DNA of 64,000 nucleotides, taken from the NCBI GenBank assembly GCA_948144175.1, contig CANXME010001469.1, forward strand, positions 755,501 through 819,500. The letters run 5' to 3'. This DNA is from Closterium sp. NIES-65. Taxonomy: Eukaryota > Streptophyta > Zygnematophyceae > Desmidiales > Closteriaceae. Position 1 is the stretch's first letter. Every line of letters starts with the position of its first letter. Shown piece by piece: positions 34,639 through 47,461 of the stretch. The translations under genes were made by a program, and so were the position numbers. Below the pieces are notes generated by a model that saw only the letters and a program-made list of their open reading frames with translations, had not been told where the DNA came from and ran no database searches.

Positions 34639-37600
34639 TCACCGCCTGTACGTGTCGCGCTCGTCCCGCCCTCTCTCCCGCTCGTACCCTCGCCTTGAGT
34701 CGTCCCGCTCCCTGCGATCCCACTCCGAGTAACGCTCCCGCTCCCTCTCCCTCTCATACTCCCGCTCCCTGTCACGATCACGGTCTACCCCCCGGTCGCG
34801 CCCGCGCTCATCCCGCTCGCCACCATAGGTGCTCACCAGCCTGTCCCCACCGCCCCCGCGCCCACCACCACTGTCAAACCCCCGCGGACCGCTATCAAAC
34901 CCCCTCGCACCGCTGTCAAAGCCCCTTGCACCGGCGTCAAAGCCCCTGGGGGGAGCAGGGGGGAGGCGGTCGACAGTGCTGGGGAGGCGGTCGGGGGCGG
35001 AGAGGAGGCGGTCCCCCGAGGCAGAGGCGATGCTCTGCTGCACCTTCTGCGCTATCAGGTGCTGCGCTGCTACCACCCCCTCCGATGGACCTGTTATTGT
35101 CACCTTCCTGCCAGTGCAAGGGGGGAGGGGGAGACGTGGAAGGACTAGCTGAGACACATGCCCCAGCAGGCATGCAAGACGGGCAGCGATCCAGCGACAG
35201 GTTGCCTATGGGATGCAAGGAAAAAAAAAAGAGGTGGGGCTAATGTTGCCGTGGTTATGGTCGGTACTGACCTGTTCCTGGTGCCTTCAACGTAATCGTT
35301 GCGGTCAGATATGAGCATGCGCACTCCCGCCGACTGCACACATGCGAGTATAGATGTGGTGATGCACAGAGATTGCACAGAGAGAGCAGAGGCATGTGGC
35401 ATCCACCAACACGCATACTGCAAGGTTAGATCCCAGAGAAATGCGCTGGACATTGCAACAAGGGAGAGAAATGAGGAAATGAAGGGGCGGGAAACGAGGA
35501 GACGATGGGGAGAGAAAAGAGGAGGTGAAAGGGAGAGAAACGAGGAGATGAAGGGGAGATGTGCAAGCGGAGAGGTAGGAAAGGGAATAGGGAAGCTTGT
35601 TGTGTTGTGCTCCCATGCTCTGACTGAGAAAAGTTCATTACCAACAGGAGCTTCAGCTGCACGGAGAGCAGCAAAAGAGATGGTACCAGCGGCGAAAGAA
35701 GAGGCATCGTCAGTGGTGAAGCAAGTGATGTGACCGGATAGCCTGCTGGCACTAACGATGCCCTTTTCCTGACAGAAACCCTGCCCGCTGTACTGTACCC
35801 CACCCACGCACGCACCTGCTGGATCTCATGCAGCGACTTGCCGCCCTTGCCCACAACAGCGCCCACATGGTCGTCCGGCACCGCCACTATGATGGTCGTT
35901 GGCACTCCGCCACCCGGTGGCAGAGGAGGCGGGCCCTGCATGCAGGGGTGGCGGAAGAGGTGTTGGAAAGAGGTAGAAATGGGTTCGGAGGGGTTGGGAA
36001 TGGCAGAGAGACAGTGAGCAGTGTGGGTACAATCACACTGCAACCTCTCTGGCACTGGCAGCACGACAAGGGTCCACTGCTTGTGAGATTACGGGCGATG
36101 ATGGGCCACACCACACAAAATCGCGCACGCAGGCAGAGCAGGGCAGCAGGGGCATCACAGTGGCCCCACGCAGTGACACAGCACTCCCACCTTGCCACAC
36201 CACGCCCACCTTGCCACAACACTCCCACCTTGCCACAGCACGCCCACCTTGCCACAGCACGCCCACCTTGCCACAGCACTCCCACCTTGCCACAGCACGC
36301 CCACCTTGCCACAGCACGCCCACCTTGCCACAGCACTCCCACCTTGCCACGCAGGTCCGAAAGGTACGGAGGAAGTCCCCTAGGCGCTGCATAGGGAGCT
36401 CCAAAACCCCCGCCTCCGCCCCGCCCTCCTCCATATCTGTCCCCTCCCCCATAGCCTCCGCCCCCACCCCTTCCCCCACCTCCGCCCCCGTACCCAGGAC
36501 CACCGCCATAGCCGCCACTGAACCCGCTGCCCCCCCTCGCCTCGTACCCATCGTTGTACCCCCCTCCGCCCCCGTACCCGCCCTCCCTGCCCCGTCCTCC
36601 TTCCGAAAACCCGCTGCTCCTGCCCTCGTGCCTGCCCCCTCCCGCTGCCGCGGGCGGAGGGGGAGGCGGCTGAGATGACCCGCCCGCCGCTGGTGGGGGA
36701 CGCGCAGTGAGGCGCGGGGGGAGAGAGGCAAGGGATGGATACGGGAGGAACAGAAGGGAATACGTGAGTGAGCGCGGGAGGATAGAGACACGTGGAGGAG
36801 ATATGTATCCACGTAGGAGCGGGGCACGTGGCTCACCGGTGTAGGAGAGGGGCACGTGGCTCACCCGAGGAGTGATATGATATGATATGATACGATACGA
36901 TGGTCCTCTGCTCACCGGTGTAGGAGAGCGGCACGTCAGCGTACTGCACGTAGGTGGGGTCTTCCGACATCTTGGTGAGCAGCAGCGCCACCGCGCGCAG
37001 CTTCTGCTCCAGCGAGCCCCCTATCGTGATGAGCCTCTCTGCGAAGCCTGGGCCAGCAGTGTCCTGCGACGACAGCTTGATGGTCGCCTGCGAGTCCTCC
37101 ACGAACGACCTGCGCCCAGCGACGGCCAGCCGCCCCCGATGGTCCGCGACGGCATGGCGCCATGGCGCGCACGATGTGAGGGAGGCAGCCATTTGGGAGC
37201 GGCGTGATGGCGTCGGGTCCACGTGGCAGGGCGTGGTGGCATGACATGCGAGGTGAGAGGGCACGGGCAGGAGGAGGGTGGAGCCGGGTGCGGAGGGGTA
37301 GAGCGGGGGTTGGGATGGGCGGGACGGAGAGCAGAGCAGATGGGAGACGGTGGGGGGTGAGGAGTGGATAGTGGATGGCAAAGCTGGCTGAGGGGCGCGT
37401 AGGACAAGGGGGGGGAGGGGAGAAAGTGAGGGTGACAGTGTGGAGCCGCGGCACAACTGCCGTTCTCGGTTCACGGTGTGGGAAGTGCTGCTGCGGAGGA
37501 AGGGCGCAATCGCTTGAAGATGCGGAGGGAGAGGGTGGGAAGCGATGATGCGCGGGAGAGGACGATGCTGCGAGAGAGTAGACGCGGGGATGATACACGA

Positions 37601-39344
37601 AACAGACAAGAGCGGGCGATGGTAGAAGATGAAGGGGAGGCAGGTGGGATGATGTATGGGCACCACTGATGACCCATGAGAAAACGGCAAACGGGGGAGC
37701 GAGCGAATCGAGGTGCGCAGACGAAGGGCTTTGTGTTAAGCCGTTGCGCAAACCCGTGCTGTTATCCTGTTACAAGAAAAAACTGATGAATTACGCCGTT
37801 GCGCACTGTTTGGGCGATGGCGGCTGATGTTGCAGATGCTCGCTTTCTAGAACGGCATTACATGGCAGCAATTGCCGCACGGAGGATTAAGAGCAGGTAA
37901 CATCCGGGATTGGAAAAAGGCAGATGAGAGAGAGTTGCGAGGAATCAGTGGAGGGAGCTTGCGGCTGCGGGGATGAGTGGGGCACGCGCGGAGGGTGAAC
38001 GCCTTGGTCTGCGGGTGCTCCGGAGGGAGGCGACCAGGAACTGGTACTGATTGGAGCCATAAAAGCATCGCGAATCGTAGCAGTGGTGGGGATGGAGTTA
38101 GAGTGCTGGTGATGGAGTTGAGAGTGGTGGTGATGGATTTAAGCGTAGCACGGAGTGGTGAGAGAAGGTCTAGGGTGGTATTGAGGAGCGACAGTTTCAT
38201 CCCTGTGAAGACACCCACACCCCACAATGACACAAGCAGCGTAAGAATCGGGCCAGTGAATGAGAGGGGACACGAGGAAGGACAGAAGGAGGGTACTGAT
38301 CGATCTTCAGTGTCGAAAAGAGCCATGAGCGGCGCCACTGAGGGAAGGAATGCAGGCGGAAAGAAGCAATTGGTGGAAGAAGCAGTCATTCCCAGTGGTG
38401 GGGGAGACTGACCGGATGGTGGCGCCAGCTTTGCCGATGATGGCGCCGCACACGCGGTGCGGCACCACGATGCGCAGCAGGTCCAGCTCGCCCTCGCGCG
38501 CCGTTTCCACGCGCCGCGGATCCTGCGCGAACGGCACCGTACGACACACAGCGGCGGATTTAATCACGCTCACCAGTTAACATCACGGAAAGGCATGAGT
38601 ATCACCGACGAACGACAGGCGAGCGAACGCGTAGAGCATGAATCTTTGAAGATCCCGTAAGTGCTGCCAAGACACTGCTGTGCCTTGTCAAAGCAGTATG
38701 CTAGAAAAGACTGCAAGAAAAAAAAGGCACGAACGACGGCAAGAAGGCGATGGTTGGTTGGCGTACGTCGGCGAGCTTGGAGAGGATGAGGTGCAGCGCC
38801 GTGAGGATGGCGCTGACGGTGCCGCTGATGAGCACGATGCGGTCCGCGGTGCCGGGGAAGAACTCGTGCGCGCGCGACATGACGATCTTGGCGCCCGACT
38901 GCACCTGGAACTCCGATATCACCTGCCCCGCCTTGCCGATCACCGACCCCGCAAAGTTGTTCGACACCAGGAACCGCAGCGTCGACTCCAACGCCCGCAC
39001 TTCCTCTGCTCAACCCGGACAATATCGGGGAAAAAAAAAATCAAATAGGCCAAATCGGTAAGAAGGAAATGAAAATTAAAAAAGAGAAGAGTCTATAATA
39101 AGAATCAGGTTCAGATAAGCTCGGCATGGAGGGCAGATGTGGAACCCTCACCTGTATCGCGGGTGTTTTGACGTTTCGCGTCATCCCGCCGATCTTCCAC
39201 GTCATCATCATGCTCTCGCTTCACCTTGCTCCTAGACCGATTAGGACTTTTAGGGCTCGGCGTCCTCCTTGGGCTTCTTGGACTTCTCGGGCTTCTAGGG
39301 CTTCTGGGGCTTCTGGGGCTCCTAACGGGTGATGCGTCCGCCAT
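34639..39344 (-). CDS. Triple KH-domain RNA-binding protein (BTR1/Nova-like), 577 aa, 8 exons
   Basis: Three type-I KH domains, as in plant BTR1 and animal Nova/PCBP proteins, which bind single-stranded RNA and act in splicing or mRNA control. Exons in transcript order: 39344-39152, 39005-38767, 38522-38413, 37109-36916, 36689-36343, 35935-35816, 35333-35272, 35107-34639 (1734 nt, phases closing). The N-terminus has (RSP)n repeats and a basic patch. KH1 (about 70-144) has [12 protein letters not shown] and [13 protein letters not shown]2 (about 157-240) has [17 protein letters not shown]3 (about 370-450) has [11 protein letters not shown] Gly/Tyr-rich linker (exon 5) separates KH2 and KH3. 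The C-terminus is Arg/Glu/Asp-rich (RDRDRERE type). Each KH is split by an intron after or near the GxxG loop, as in BTR1. Exons 4 and 5 end in duplicated donor sequences. Confidence 0.9.
36170..36342 (-). repeat. 19-bp donor-bearing repeat opening KH-gene intron 5
   Basis: On the minus strand the exon ends ggcaag and the intron repeats gtgggcgtgctgtggcaag about nine times, so each unit restores AAG|GTGGG. Confidence 0.85.
37110..38412 (-). other. KH-gene intron 3 (1.3 kb)
   Basis: Intron inside the KH2 domain. It has no recognisable gene, only short purine-rich words and repeated tggtgatgga phrases near 38100. ORFs here have no domain. Confidence 0.55.
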
Positions 39345-40015
39345 GGCCGTTATCTCAAGATTTGCCCTGTTCGCTAGCAATCATAACACGAGATGCAGGA
39401 GGGAAAGGACACCGCAATATAGGGACCCGCCACAGGAGAACATCACAATCAATTGTCATGAATACAGTTACTGCTTTTGCAGCTACATGCACGGCCCATA
39501 CATAGATTTTCCTCCTTTTCCAGTAATGTAATTTCACGAAGAGATCATAATGCCCTGAATGCTCTTAAACTATTTTGTCATTAACTGAAGTGCACATAAT
39601 TAATACTAAAGCAGTTAAGATACAAAGTCGATTTACTAGTAGTAGGTTTTACTAATCAATCACATCATAGACGGGGTCAATATTTTAACACTCGGTAGTG
39701 TTTTATCGAATTGCAGCTACGCGATGCACTTCGACAACAAACCACGAAACCAGCCTGGGGAAATGTTTGAAGGTGTCGACACTTTCAAGGCGTGTCGAAG
39801 ACGCCATTTCGCTTCGCGTGACACCCCCGCACTGGCAATGGACGGATGAGGAGGAACTTGTGAGAGTTGGGGCTTCAAGATTTTGTAGTCAAAGTGGCAG
39901 CACGATGGTCAGCATTTGATTGAATGCAATCGCACTAAATTGCGGTGTTTCTGTGCGTGCGCGGGCAATCGCAGTGCGTGCGGGCCAGAGTTGGCATCGC
40001 GTCTCGCCCGTGGCG
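39345..40015. promoter_or_regulatory. Divergent promoter of KH gene and 842-aa gene
   Basis: 671 bp between two start codons on opposite strands. The middle (about 39530-39700) is AT-rich, and the sides are GC-rich. An inverted word pair gtgtcgac / gtcgaagac lies near 39770-39805. No clear TATA box could be assigned. Confidence 0.45.
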
Positions 40016-42767
40016 ATGGCCGCAGACCGATGGGGTGGGGGAGACTTGGACGGAGGGGAGGACGCGTGGGGCCGCGGGGAGGCGGAGAGCGAGGGCGTGT
40101 GGGAGCGCGTGGTGTACCAGGCGGACGACAGGGGCGCGCTGGAGCGCCTCATGAAGCGCAAGGGCGCGGCGGGTGGACGAAATGCCGCGGGCCCGAAGGT
40201 GAGCGCAGTGCGACGACGGGGAGGAAGCGCGAAGGCAGGGAGGATGCTGATAGCGATGATGGTCGTCAAGCGGCGCCAGCTACTCCCAATCTCCGCTTCT
40301 GCACCTTGGTCCTTTCCTCCATCTGCCTCGTGATTATCTTCTGTTTCCCTGCTCCGCTATTTCTCTCATTCCACTTGGCAGCCTTTGATTGGTGAACCAC
40401 ACGCCGCTGTCTCTGCACTTGGAGAGTCAGCAGCGGCAAACAGGGACGTGTCAGGAGTGAAATTTGGGTGGCAGGGTTTGGCAGCATCCAACGTGGCAGA
40501 GAAGGAAAGAGGTGACACGTGGCAGCGGGCCAAGTGGGGGCTGCGATGGTTTGACTCGCCCACTGCCGATGACTGGGTATGTGCCAGCGTGCCATGCCAT
40601 GCATGCCCATCTGCTAGCGTGCCATGCCATGCATGCCCATCTGCTAGCGTGCCATGCCATGCATGCCCATCTGCTAGCGTGCCATGCCATGCATGCCCAT
40701 CTTCTAGCGTGCCATGCCATGCATGCCCATCTGCTAGCGTGCCATGCCATGCATGCCCATCTGCTAGCGTGCCATGCCATGCATGCCCATCTGCTAGCGT
40801 GCCATGCCATGCATGCCCATCTGCTAGCGTGCCATGCCATGCATGCCCATCTGCAAGCGTGCCATGCCATGCATGCCCATCTGCTAGCGTGCCATGCCAT
40901 GCATGCCCATCTGCTAGCGTGCCATGCCATGCCATGCATGCCCATCTGCTAGCGTGCCATGCCATGCATGCCCACCTGCTGTGCTAACATGTTGTGTGCC
41001 CTGTGCTGCTCGCTGCCGTCCAATACCCTCTCTTCCACATGCCATTCATCCGTGCCATATCATGCACACTCGCGCCCACGTCTGCCCATCTATTCGTCTG
41101 CCCAAGTCTGGCACGCCTTGTTACTTCCACGCCCGTGCTCCCTCTGCGGTGCATCGTGTGTGCACGGCCGTCCCCTGCTGCCAGGAGGATGGCTTCCCCG
41201 ACGACCACGTGGACGCCCAAGCTGCACCCCAGGCTGCAGATGCGACGAGGGAGGCTCATGATGCGGGAGAGGGGGAGGAGGCACGGGAGGCAGTGCAGGA
41301 GGGAGGGCGTGAGGGGGAGGGCGTTGAGGGGGAGTACAGCAGGCGCGTGGCGGAGGGGCTGCTGGCGCGCCTCTCCTTCATGCCCTCCCCACACCCGCCG
41401 CCACCACTGCCACCGCTGCACCCACCAGCACTGGTGCCTGCCGCATCGCCCCTACCTGCACCCATGCCGTGTGAAGCAGCCGCTCAGCCTGGGACCCCCA
41501 CCCGCCCACCTTTACCTTCCCACCCTCCCCCTGCCACTCTCCACCCTTCATCGCGACCTGCTGCACCCCCGGCACCACATGCACCTGTTGCAGCGACTGC
41601 TGCCATGGCAGCACCAGCAACAGCGGCAGCAGCAGGCGTCATCCCATCAGCACCCACACGGACCAGCGCCGCCAAGTCATCATCACCAAGCCTCGCCTCC
41701 CTGCTGCCCCCCGTGCTGCCTCCGCCTCCTCCCCACCCTGCATCCTCCTCCCCGCCCATCACAACGCCGCAGAGGGGGCGGGCGGCGGGCAAGGCTTCAG
41801 TGGGGCATGCGAGGCAGGAGATGCAGGGGCAGGCTTGGGCAGAAGGGCAGGGGCGCTCGCAGGGGGGAGAGAGGGAGGGCAGCAGGGGAGGAGGGGCGGT
41901 GGGAGGGTTGGCGCTGCAGCTGCTGCAGCTGACAGGCGCACCTCCGCCCCTGGCGCATGGGGGAAAGGGGAGAGGCGGACAGTACCGAGGGAAGAAGGAG
42001 AAGGTGCGTGCATGGTGCATGGTGCATTGCGCATGGTGCATGGCGCATGGTGCATTGTGCATGGTGCATGGCGCATGGTTCATGGCGCATGGTGCATGGT
42101 GCATGGCGCATGGTGCATGGCACATGGCGCATGGTAGCATGGTGCATGGTGCATGGTGCATGATTCTTGGCGCATGGTGCATGGTGCATGGTGCATGGTG
42201 CATGGTGCATGGTGCATGGCGCATGGTGCATGGCACATGGCGCATGGTAGCATGGTGCATGGTGCATGATTCTTGGCGCATGGTGCATGGTGCATGGCGC
42301 ATGGTGCATGGTGCATGGTGCATGGTGCATGGCGCATGGTGCATGGCACATGGCGCATGGTAGCATGGTGCATGGTGCATGATTCTTGGCGCATGGTGCA
42401 TGGTGCATGGCGCATGGTGCAATAACATGCGGCGAGGCATGGAAGCGCGTGTTGCTGCACATGAGCTGTCTCGTCATACTGCGCGCAGTGCATGCTTTGT
42501 GGCCGGGTCAAATGAATGGCAAATAGTATTGACATGCCCGTCCATGTGCACGCGCCCATGCCCCACCAGGTGCGCGCCACAGCAGCCCCGGCGCCTACCA
42601 GCTCGCAGACAGTGCCAGCAGCGGCACCCGTGGTATTGCAGCAGCAGCTCTCACAGCTGCACGCGTCTCAGCCACCGCAGGGGCACTCCACCCACCACTG
42701 CCAGCAGCAGTGTGAGCACGAGGTGCAGACTGAGGCAGTGCAACCGCCGTGTTACCAACCTCAATCT

Positions 42768-42802
<35 letters not shown>

Positions 42803-45800
42803 TTGTGTTAGGGGAGCTTTCGATGGGCAGGTGCGGTAGGGTGGGGTGGGGTGCTGCCTGCCAGGGTGGGACAAGACGATGGCATCATTGACTCGCATGC
42901 ACCATCCACCCATGCACCATCCACCCATGCACCATCAACCATGCACCATCCATCCATGCACCATCCACCCATGCACCATCCACCCATGCACCATCCACCG
43001 ATGCCCCCTCCACCCATGCACCATCCACCCATGCACCATCCACCCATGCACCATCCACCATGCACCATCCACCCATGCCCCCTCCACCCATGCACCATCC
43101 ACCCATGCACCATCCACCCATGCACCATCCACCCATGCACCATCCACCCATGCACCATCCACCATGCACCACCATGCACCATCCACCATGCACCATCCAC
43201 CATGCACCATGCACCATCCACCATGCACCATCCACCATGCACCATCCACCATGCACCATCCACCATGCACCATCCACCATGCACCATCCACCATGCACCA
43301 TCCACCATGCACCATCCACCATGCACCATGCACCATGCACCATCCACCATGCACCATCCACCATGCACCATCCACCATGCACCATCCACCATGCACTATC
43401 CACCATGCACCATCCACTATACACCATCCACCACCCATGCACCATCCACCATGCACCATCCACCATGCACCATCCACCATGCACCATCCACCATGCACCA
43501 TGCACCATCCACCATGCACCATGCACCATGCACCATCCACCATGCACCATCCACCATGCACCATCCACCATGCACCATCCACCATGCACCACCCACCATG
43601 CACCATGCACCATGCACCATGCACCATGCACCATGCACCATCCACCATGCACCATCCACCATGCACCACCCACCATGCACCATGCACCATGCACCATCCA
43701 CCATGCATCATGCACCATGCACCATGCACCATGCACCATGCACCACCCACCATTCACCATGCACCATGCACCATCCACCATGCACCATGCACCATGCACC
43801 ATCCACCATGCACCATCCACCATGCACCATCCACCATGCACCATCCACCATGCACCACCCACCATCCACCATGCACCATGCACCATCCACCATGCACCAT
43901 GCACCATGCACCATCCACCATGCACCATGCACCATGCACCATGCACCTTGCACCATGCACCATGCACCATGCACCATGCACCATGCACCATCCACCATGC
44001 ACCATGCACCATGCACCATCCACCATGCACCATCCACCATGCACCATGCACCATGCACCATCCACCATGCACCGCCCACCATGCACCATCCACCATGCAC
44101 CATCCACCATGCACCATGCACCATGCACCATCCACCATGCACCATGCACCATGCACCATCCACCATGCACCATGCACCATCCACCATGCACCATCCACCA
44201 TGCACCATGCACCATGCACCATGCACCATCCACCATGCACCATCCACCATGCACCATCCACCATGCACCATGCACCATCCACCATGCACCATGCACCATC
44301 CACCATGCACCATGCACCATGCACCATCCACCATGCACCATCCACCATGCACCATGCACCATGCACCATCCACCATGCACCATGCACCATGCACCATCCA
44401 CCATGCACCATCCACCATGCACCATGCACCATCCACCATGCACCATCCACCATGCACCATCCACCATGCACCACCCACCATCCACCATGCACCATGCACC
44501 ATCCACCATGCACCATGCACCATGCACCATGCACCTTGCACCATGCACCATGCACCATGCACCATGCACCATCCACCATGCACCATCCACCATGCACCAT
44601 CCACCATGCACCATGCACCATGCACCATCCACCATGCACCATCCACCATGCACCACCCACCATGCACCATCCACCATGCACCATGCACCATCCACCATGC
44701 ACCATGCACCATGCACCATCCACCATGCACCATCCACCATGCACCATCCACCATGCACCACCCACCATCCACCATGCACCATGCACCATCCACCATGCAC
44801 CATGCACCATGCACCATCCACCATGCACCATGCACCATGCACCATGCACCTTGCACCATGCACCATGCACCATGCACCATCCACCATGCACCATCCACCA
44901 TGCACCATCCACCATGCACCATGCACCATGCACCATCCACCATGCACCATCCACCATGCACCACCCACCATGCACCATCCACCATGCACCATGCACCATC
45001 CACCATGCACCATCCACCATGCACCATCCACCATGCACCATCCACCCATGGACCATTCCCAGTCTTGCGTTGGACTGACCGGGCGGCGCACCGCTCTGAT
45101 CGCATGGCTGCATGCCTTTTACTGTCCTGCGTTGCCCACCTCCCTTGAACCACCGGCTTCTCCCTTGCCGTTTATCCTTCCTCGTTTTCTCCTCCCCTCC
45201 TCCCCCCTCCTTGCAGCTCATGCCGCCCGCCCTCCCCCCGCCCCACACCTCGCTCGCCTCGCTGCTGCCACCGCTGCCCTCGCCCTCGTGTGCCCCACCC
45301 ACCCCGAGAACACGCGTTACTGCTTCAGCAGGGAACAAGCCCAGAGGGCCTGGCGCTGCAAGGTGACTGTATGCTGGTGACTGTATGCAGGTGACTGCAT
45401 GCAGGTGACTGTACGAAGGTTTCATGTTGCCCACATGTGGGGTACTGGCCACTTGCTGTGCGCCACACACCTTTCTCTTCTCTTGCTCCAAGCCCCCTCG
45501 TCACTTCCCCTCCCCTCTTTCTTTCCCCGTCCTTTCTTTCTTCCTCTCCCTCTCACTCAGTCTGCCCTTCAAGTCGCGTCTGGCTCGCCTGGAGGCGGCA
45601 CAGCGGCAGCAGCAGCAGCACAGGGCAGAGGCAGGCAGCGGGCACGAGGCAGTCCACGGTGCACAGGCAGTGCAGTATGCACGGGCAGATGCAGCAGAGG
45701 CGCATGCGCCCTGGGATGGGATGCGTGACTTGCATGTGACTGTAACCAGTGTGAGCTTCAAGGGCCACGTGGCATTGTGCCTGTGCCAGCAGGCCCAGCA

Positions 45801-46875
45801 GCGTGCCACGTCTGCTCCCATGAGTCAGCTGCGCTGCCAGGCTGGCACGGGTTATGCGGGGGAGGGGCAGGGAGACAGTGGCGGAGGAGGGGGAGGAGGA
45901 AGCGATCACTGGGGTGCGGCAGCTGCTCAGGATGCTCGCGGTGCTGGTAGTGCTGTTAGTGGTGCTGCTGCTGCTGCTGGTGCATGGCGTGAGCGCAGGG
46001 GTGCAGGCGATGCGAGTGTGGGAGGTGCAGGGAGAGACGAGCATGTGGCGCGAGCAGCAATGCTTGCCGCAGGTGGGTGGTGCTCATGTCAAACTTGCCC
46101 TCATCACTCACACTCACTCTCACAACTCACACTCATTTCCAGTGCTCACATTAGGGGTCATAGCAGACAATGTGTGCAAACGTACCCATTCTTTGTTTAT
46201 CCTTCCTCCCCTTCTTTCTCTCCTGAATTCCCTCCTCTGCATGCCACACCGCTTGTGTTCCTCACGCTTCCACCCTTACGCGCCTCCACTCCCAATGCTC
46301 CCCCATCCCGCCACCCCCACATACCAGACGACGACCTTCTTCGGAAGCAGGCACAGCCCTTCCTTGCAGTCATCCCCACCAGCAGCACTACTCTCAACAG
46401 CTCCGCACCGTTTGCAGCCACTGCTACTGGCACTGCTGCAGCTTCTCCTGCCGTCGGTGCTTCCCTTGCACCTGCCATTCAGCCTGGCACTGCCATCACC
46501 ATCCGTCCCCCCTGGTACTTGCACCGCCATTGCAATCGTCCTTTGTTTCTTGCTACTTTCCTACTTCTCCTTTTCCTGCTTCTGTCTGTACCCCTTCCTG
46601 CCCCTTAACCAGCCTCTGTATCCTAATCACGACCTTGTCTGCCTGCCAGGTACCACCTCCCCTTGGTACTGCCTCCCCCATGGGGCCCCACCCACGCTGT
46701 CTTTGCCACTCACGCTGCTGCTCACACTGCTCAAGCTGCTCCCGTGGGCGGCACGCAAGGCGCTGAGGTGGCACCCGGTGGGCTGGCAGCAGGCGGCGGA
46801 GCAACACCTCACAAGGGACTACCCGTGGACATGGGAGTGGAGGTGGCAGCAGCATGGGGAAACATGGGCTCGTGA
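40016..46875 (+). CDS. Uncharacterised low-complexity protein, 842 aa, 8 exons
   Basis: I do not recognise this protein. Exons 40016-40198, 40382-40576, 41185-42003, 42570-42830, 45217-45362, 45561-46072, 46328-46514 and 46650-46875 have GT-AG borders and sum to 2529 nt with every phase closing, which is strong evidence for a real gene. Exons 1-2 (residues 1-126) have mixed composition (WERVVYQADDRGALERLMKR; KWGLRWFDSPTADDW) and are the likely conserved part. The rest is Pro/Ala-rich, Gln-rich (exon 4 has Q11) and Gly-rich, with a short charged segment RLARLEAAQRQQQQHRAEA. No signal peptide or membrane span. Introns 2, 3 and 4 are filled with tandem repeats. A disordered nuclear or RNA-associated protein is possible but unproven. 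Start and some junctions need transcript support. Confidence 0.6.
40577..40982 (+). repeat. 30-bp tandem repeat filling intron 2 of the 842-aa gene
   Basis: About 13 copies of a 30-bp unit (ctagcgtgccatgccatgca plus tgcccatctg), nearly perfect, beginning within a few bases of the donor at 40577. A period divisible by three makes all frames open. Confidence 0.93.
42004..42424 (+). repeat. Heptamer (gcatggt)n array in intron 3 of the 842-aa gene
   Basis: About 420 bp of gcatggt/gcatggc heptamers with three copies of a higher-order block containing tgattcttgg. It starts at the donor of exon 3. It is the reverse complement of the intron 4 array heptamer (caccatg). Confidence 0.93.
42890..45054 (+). 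repeat. 2.2-kb heptamer array (caccatg/caccatc) in intron 4 of the 842-aa gene
   Basis: About 300 heptamers of caccatg and caccatc in irregular alternation, with an early zone of octamer spacing (cacccatg). It is stop-free in several frames on both strands, which gives ORFs of up to 868 codons that I do not accept as genes. Confidence 0.95.
45363..45418 (+). repeat. 14-bp donor-bearing repeat opening intron 5 of the 842-aa gene
   Basis: After exon 5 (…gctgcaag) the intron repeats gtgactgtatgcag four times, each preceded by CAG, CTG or AAG, giving four GTGACT donor-like sites at 14-bp steps. Confidence 0.85.
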
Positions 46876-47461
46876 CCACCTGCACTTCTTGGCTGTACAT
46901 TAGTACTTTCACCACGTTCTGGCATGGAGATTCGGTCAAGCTTCATGTGGGGGCCTGTTCTCTGCCCGTGCAACAACACCTCGCCCACCAGAGGGTGCAC
47001 ATGGATGACGCTCTCATGCAGCATGCATGCGCAACTCAGGTTCGCACTTCCAGTGGCGTTTACCTGTATCTACTTGGTCCTCGTGCGTGTAATTGCATAT
47101 CATATTGCCATATTATTTCATTCGAATGTTATGAATTTTCCAGGATTAAAGATCTTCTCAACCAGAGTGTATATCCAATCCAAAGGCCTATTTGACACAG
47201 AACAACACCCGTTCATAACAGTCCATATTCTTGAGAGTATTCTTAGATGTACACAGTATCGAATTACTTTTACCAGTACTGTTATAACGAGTACAGCATT
47301 CACATCGCGATCTGTTCATGGAACGCAGAGTGATTGAATTGAATGTGAAGCTGGTGATGCCCACGCCTGGCGATTCCATCCGAGTCTCCACCAGACACTC
47401 CCGAGTGACCCCACGGCCAGCGGGCTCCTAAATCCACTCGTGTTGCTGCGCTTCTTCCACA
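46876..47461. other. 3' flank of the 842-aa gene and GCS1 promoter region
   Basis: 586 bp, AT-rich in the middle (47090-47330). No gene is supported; ORFs are short and lack domains. Confidence 0.5.

Noticed and set aside
34829..35152. Plus-strand ORFs opposite the last exon of the KH gene
   Set aside because: They mirror the Arg/Asp-rich C-terminus; the minus-strand KH3 motifs and phased exons decide the strand.
42885..45491. ORFs of 445-868 codons on both strands across the heptamer array
   Set aside because: They are the same 7-bp repeat read in different frames, the array is an intron between phased exons, and both strands are equally open.
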